Shown: piece after piece, positions 62,544-64,000 of the stretch
Numbering within the stretch: position 1 is the first letter of the stretch
Layout: each line of letters begins with the position of its first letter
NCBI GenBank assembly: GCA_017623655.1
Contig: JAGAON010000003.1
Coordinates: 310,001-374,000 of the forward strand
Direction of reading: 5' to 3'
Length of the DNA: 64,000 bases
Source: Prevotella sp.
GTDB lineage: Bacteria; Bacteroidota; Bacteroidia; Bacteroidales; Bacteroidaceae
Notes under the pieces: generated by a model
Databases searched by the model: none
The model's input: the letters and a program-made list of their open reading frames with translations, nothing else
What the model was told of the DNA's origin: nothing
Made by a program: the position numbers and the translations under genes

Positions 62544-63866
62544 ATGTCTATATGTAAAGGGGCTTTATTGAAGAAAATTGCCGATCGGGAAATTGTTGCA
62601 GGAGTTATAGGTCTTGGCTATGTCGGGTTGCCGTTGGCCGTAGAGATTGCGAAAGCCGGTTTCAAGACCATAGGCTTCGATGTTAAGAAAGAGAAAATAG
62701 ACTCCGTTAATCAAGGACGCAACTATATCGGAGATGTTGCCGATTCTGACTTGCGGACGCTTGTTGAGAAAGGTATGCTTGCTGCTACAACGGATTTCTG
62801 TGGCCTTGACAAGGTTGATTTCGTGGCCATTTGTGTCCCAACACCGCTTAACGGGCGCCGGCAGCCTGACATCAGCTATGTGGAGTCAGCGGTAAAATCA
62901 ATAGCGGAGAATCTACACAAAGGGATGATTGTTGTACTTGAATCAACTTCTTATCCCGGTTCTACCGAGGAACTGGTAAAGCCTATTCTTGAATCTTCTG
63001 GCCTGAAATGCGGTGAGGACTTCTATCTCGGTTTCTCTCCGGAGCGTGTCGATCCGGGCAACGCAATCTACAATACAAAGAATATTCCCAAAGTGGTGGG
63101 TGGTCTTGGTGCTGATGCCGGTGAACTTATTTCTGCAATGTATGAGACTGTGCTGGGGAGCAAGGTGTTCCGGGCTTCTTCTCCCGCCGTGGCGGAGATG
63201 GCCAAAATGCTGGAGAACTCTTACCGCAACATCAATATCAGTCTGATTAACGAGTTTGCCATTTTCTGCAAAAGGATTGGCATTGACGTATGGGAAGTGA
63301 TAGAAGCCGCAAAAACCAAGCCTTTCGGTTTCGCCCCGTTCTATCCCGGTCCTGGATTGGGCGGCCACTGCATACCTGTCGATCCCTGTTACCTGAATTA
63401 TAAAGCGGGTGCGTATGATTTCCGGTTTACGACGATAGAGGCGTCGATGGACGTTAACGACCGTATGCCGGAATACTGTGTGGAACGTATTGGGGATATG
63501 TTATACCGCCGTTTCCGCAAACCGCTCAACGGCTCAAAGATACTTATACTCGGCGTCGCTTACAAACAGGATGTTGACGATTGTCGCGAGTCTCCCGCAA
63601 TCCGTATAATCGACAAATTGCGCACCGAAGGAGCGGACATCAGTTTTTATGATCCGTATATTACCAGATACCTTTATCACGGCGAGGAATATGAAGGAGA
63701 GAGGGAACTGACGGCTGAACTTATACGTAGTGCTGACACAGTAGTGATAATCCCCCCCCATAGTAATGTGGATTACGAATTTGTCAGACGTCATGCAAAG
63801 GCCGTTTTCGATACCTGTAATGCTACCAAAGACCTTGCCGACAGGAGTAATGTAGAACTGCTTTAA
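62544..63866 (+). CDS. wbpA: UDP-sugar 6-dehydrogenase, WbpA/WecC type
   Basis: 440 residues from the ATG at 62544 (MSICKGALLKKIADREIVAG); an in-frame start 13 codons earlier adds only a basic stretch. The NAD-binding motif VIGLGYVGLPLAVEIAKAGF is near the start. The catalytic Cys lies in GPGLGGHCIPVDPCYLNYKA, and the C-terminal UDP-binding domain has GVAYKQDVDDCRESPAIRI. The sequence fits UDP-GlcNAc (or ManNAc) dehydrogenases rather than UDP-glucose ones. With the WbpD-like gene 11 bases downstream it points to a UDP-diacetamido-uronic acid pathway for O-antigen or capsule. A run of eight C occurs at 63752-63759. Confidence 0.92.
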   Translation: MSICKGALLKKIADREIVAGVIGLGYVGLPLAVEIAKAGFKTIGFDVKKEKIDSVNQGRNYIGDVADSDLRTLVEKGMLAATTDFCGLDKVDFVAICVPTPLNGRRQPDISYVESAVKSIAENLHKGMIVVLESTSYPGSTEELVKPILESSGLKCGEDFYLGFSPERVDPGNAIYNTKNIPKVVGGLGADAGELISAMYETVLGSKVFRASSPAVAEMAKMLENSYRNINISLINEFAIFCKRIGIDVWEVIEAAKTKPFGFAPFYPGPGLGGHCIPVDPCYLNYKAGAYDFRFTTIEASMDVNDRMPEYCVERIGDMLYRRFRKPLNGSKILILGVAYKQDVDDCRESPAIRIIDKLRTEGADISFYDPYITRYLYHGEEYEGERELTAELIRSADTVVIIPPHSNVDYEFVRRHAKAVFDTCNATKDLADRSNVELL

Positions 63867-63877
63867 TCGCGTATGGT

Positions 63878-64000
63878 ATGGAAGACAAAAGATATTTTGT
63901 ACATCCGTCAAGCTATGTCGATGATAATGTTACTGTTGGCGACGGCACGAAAATATGGCATTTCTGTCATGTTCAGACAGGAGCCTCAATAGGACGTAAC
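63878..64000 (+). CDS. wbpD: WbpD-like sugar N-acetyltransferase, 3' end outside window
   Basis: The first 41 codons are visible from the ATG at 63878 (MEDKRYFVHPSSYVDD...). The stretch VTVGDGTKIWHFCHVQTGAS is the hexapeptide-repeat start of WbpD-type acyltransferases, which acetylate UDP-2-acetamido-3-amino-2,3-dideoxy-glucuronate. It follows wbpA by 11 bases, as in O-antigen loci. The rest cannot be judged. Confidence 0.82.
   Translation, partial: MEDKRYFVHPSSYVDDNVTVGDGTKIWHFCHVQTGASIGRN

Overview
The window comes from a Bacteroidota chromosome, order Bacteroidales, most likely a fairly GC-rich member of the Prevotellaceae. The evidence is: type IX secretion (T9SS) genes (porW/sprE, porX, gldH); promoters of the Bacteroidota form TTTG-N19/20-TAnnTTTGC in front of many genes; a secreted pectate lyase ending in a T9SS-type sorting tail; a ribD-ribE-ribBA-ribH operon; and a Gly/Arg/Gln-rich N-terminal extension on RluB. 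No rRNA, tRNA, cas or transposase gene was recognised, so genus and species are not assigned.

Layout. 1-7.8 kb: 3' part of porW and trxA on the plus strand, then a tight minus-strand operon holB-ricT-gldH-porX-tsaE. 8.2-19.3 kb: minus-strand genes for an MTA/SAH nucleosidase-like enzyme, a small exported charged protein, a PL1 pectate lyase, asnS, rluB, purB and a DUF4143-type AAA ATPase. 20.8-28.9 kb: a plus-strand surface locus of five genes (large coiled-coil lipoprotein, small lipoprotein, OmpA-family porin, InlB-repeat protein, small lipoprotein). 29.8-31.1 kb: a divergent outer-membrane barrel protein. 31.4-36.5 kb: riboflavin operon plus a DUF1846 gene. 37.7-43.7 kb: gltB-gltD for glutamate synthesis. 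44.8-48.7 kb: LpxL/HtrB-like acyltransferase, GT6 glycosyltransferase and an LTA-synthase/sulfatase-like membrane enzyme. 49.5-57.9 kb: a minus-strand envelope-glycan cluster headed by surE and lpxB, followed by GT2, a DUF2029 membrane protein, a polysaccharide deacetylase, a GT11-GT4 fusion and another GT2. 58-62 kb: RluA-family pseudouridine synthase and a GH43-GH28 fusion. 62.5-64 kb: start of a surface-polysaccharide locus (nucleotide-sugar dehydrogenase and the start of a WbpD-like N-acetyltransferase).

How the genes fit together. PorW, PorX and GldH serve protein export through the T9SS; the pectate lyase and the InlB-repeat protein look like its cargo. The pectate lyase and the GH43-GH28 enzyme point to growth on plant pectin. 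The second half is dominated by lipid A, LPS and surface-glycan enzymes.

The most unusual property is in the intergenic DNA. At least four families of short palindromes (called here R1-R4), a 45-bp tandem repeat (R5), two further hairpin families (R6, R7), and three ~315-bp structured elements whose arms covary (A, B, C; a fourth, D, is related) fill most of the longer gene-free stretches. They occur in recurring but shuffled combinations. No gene that could move them lies in the window. This repeat archipelago is the best candidate here for something poorly described.
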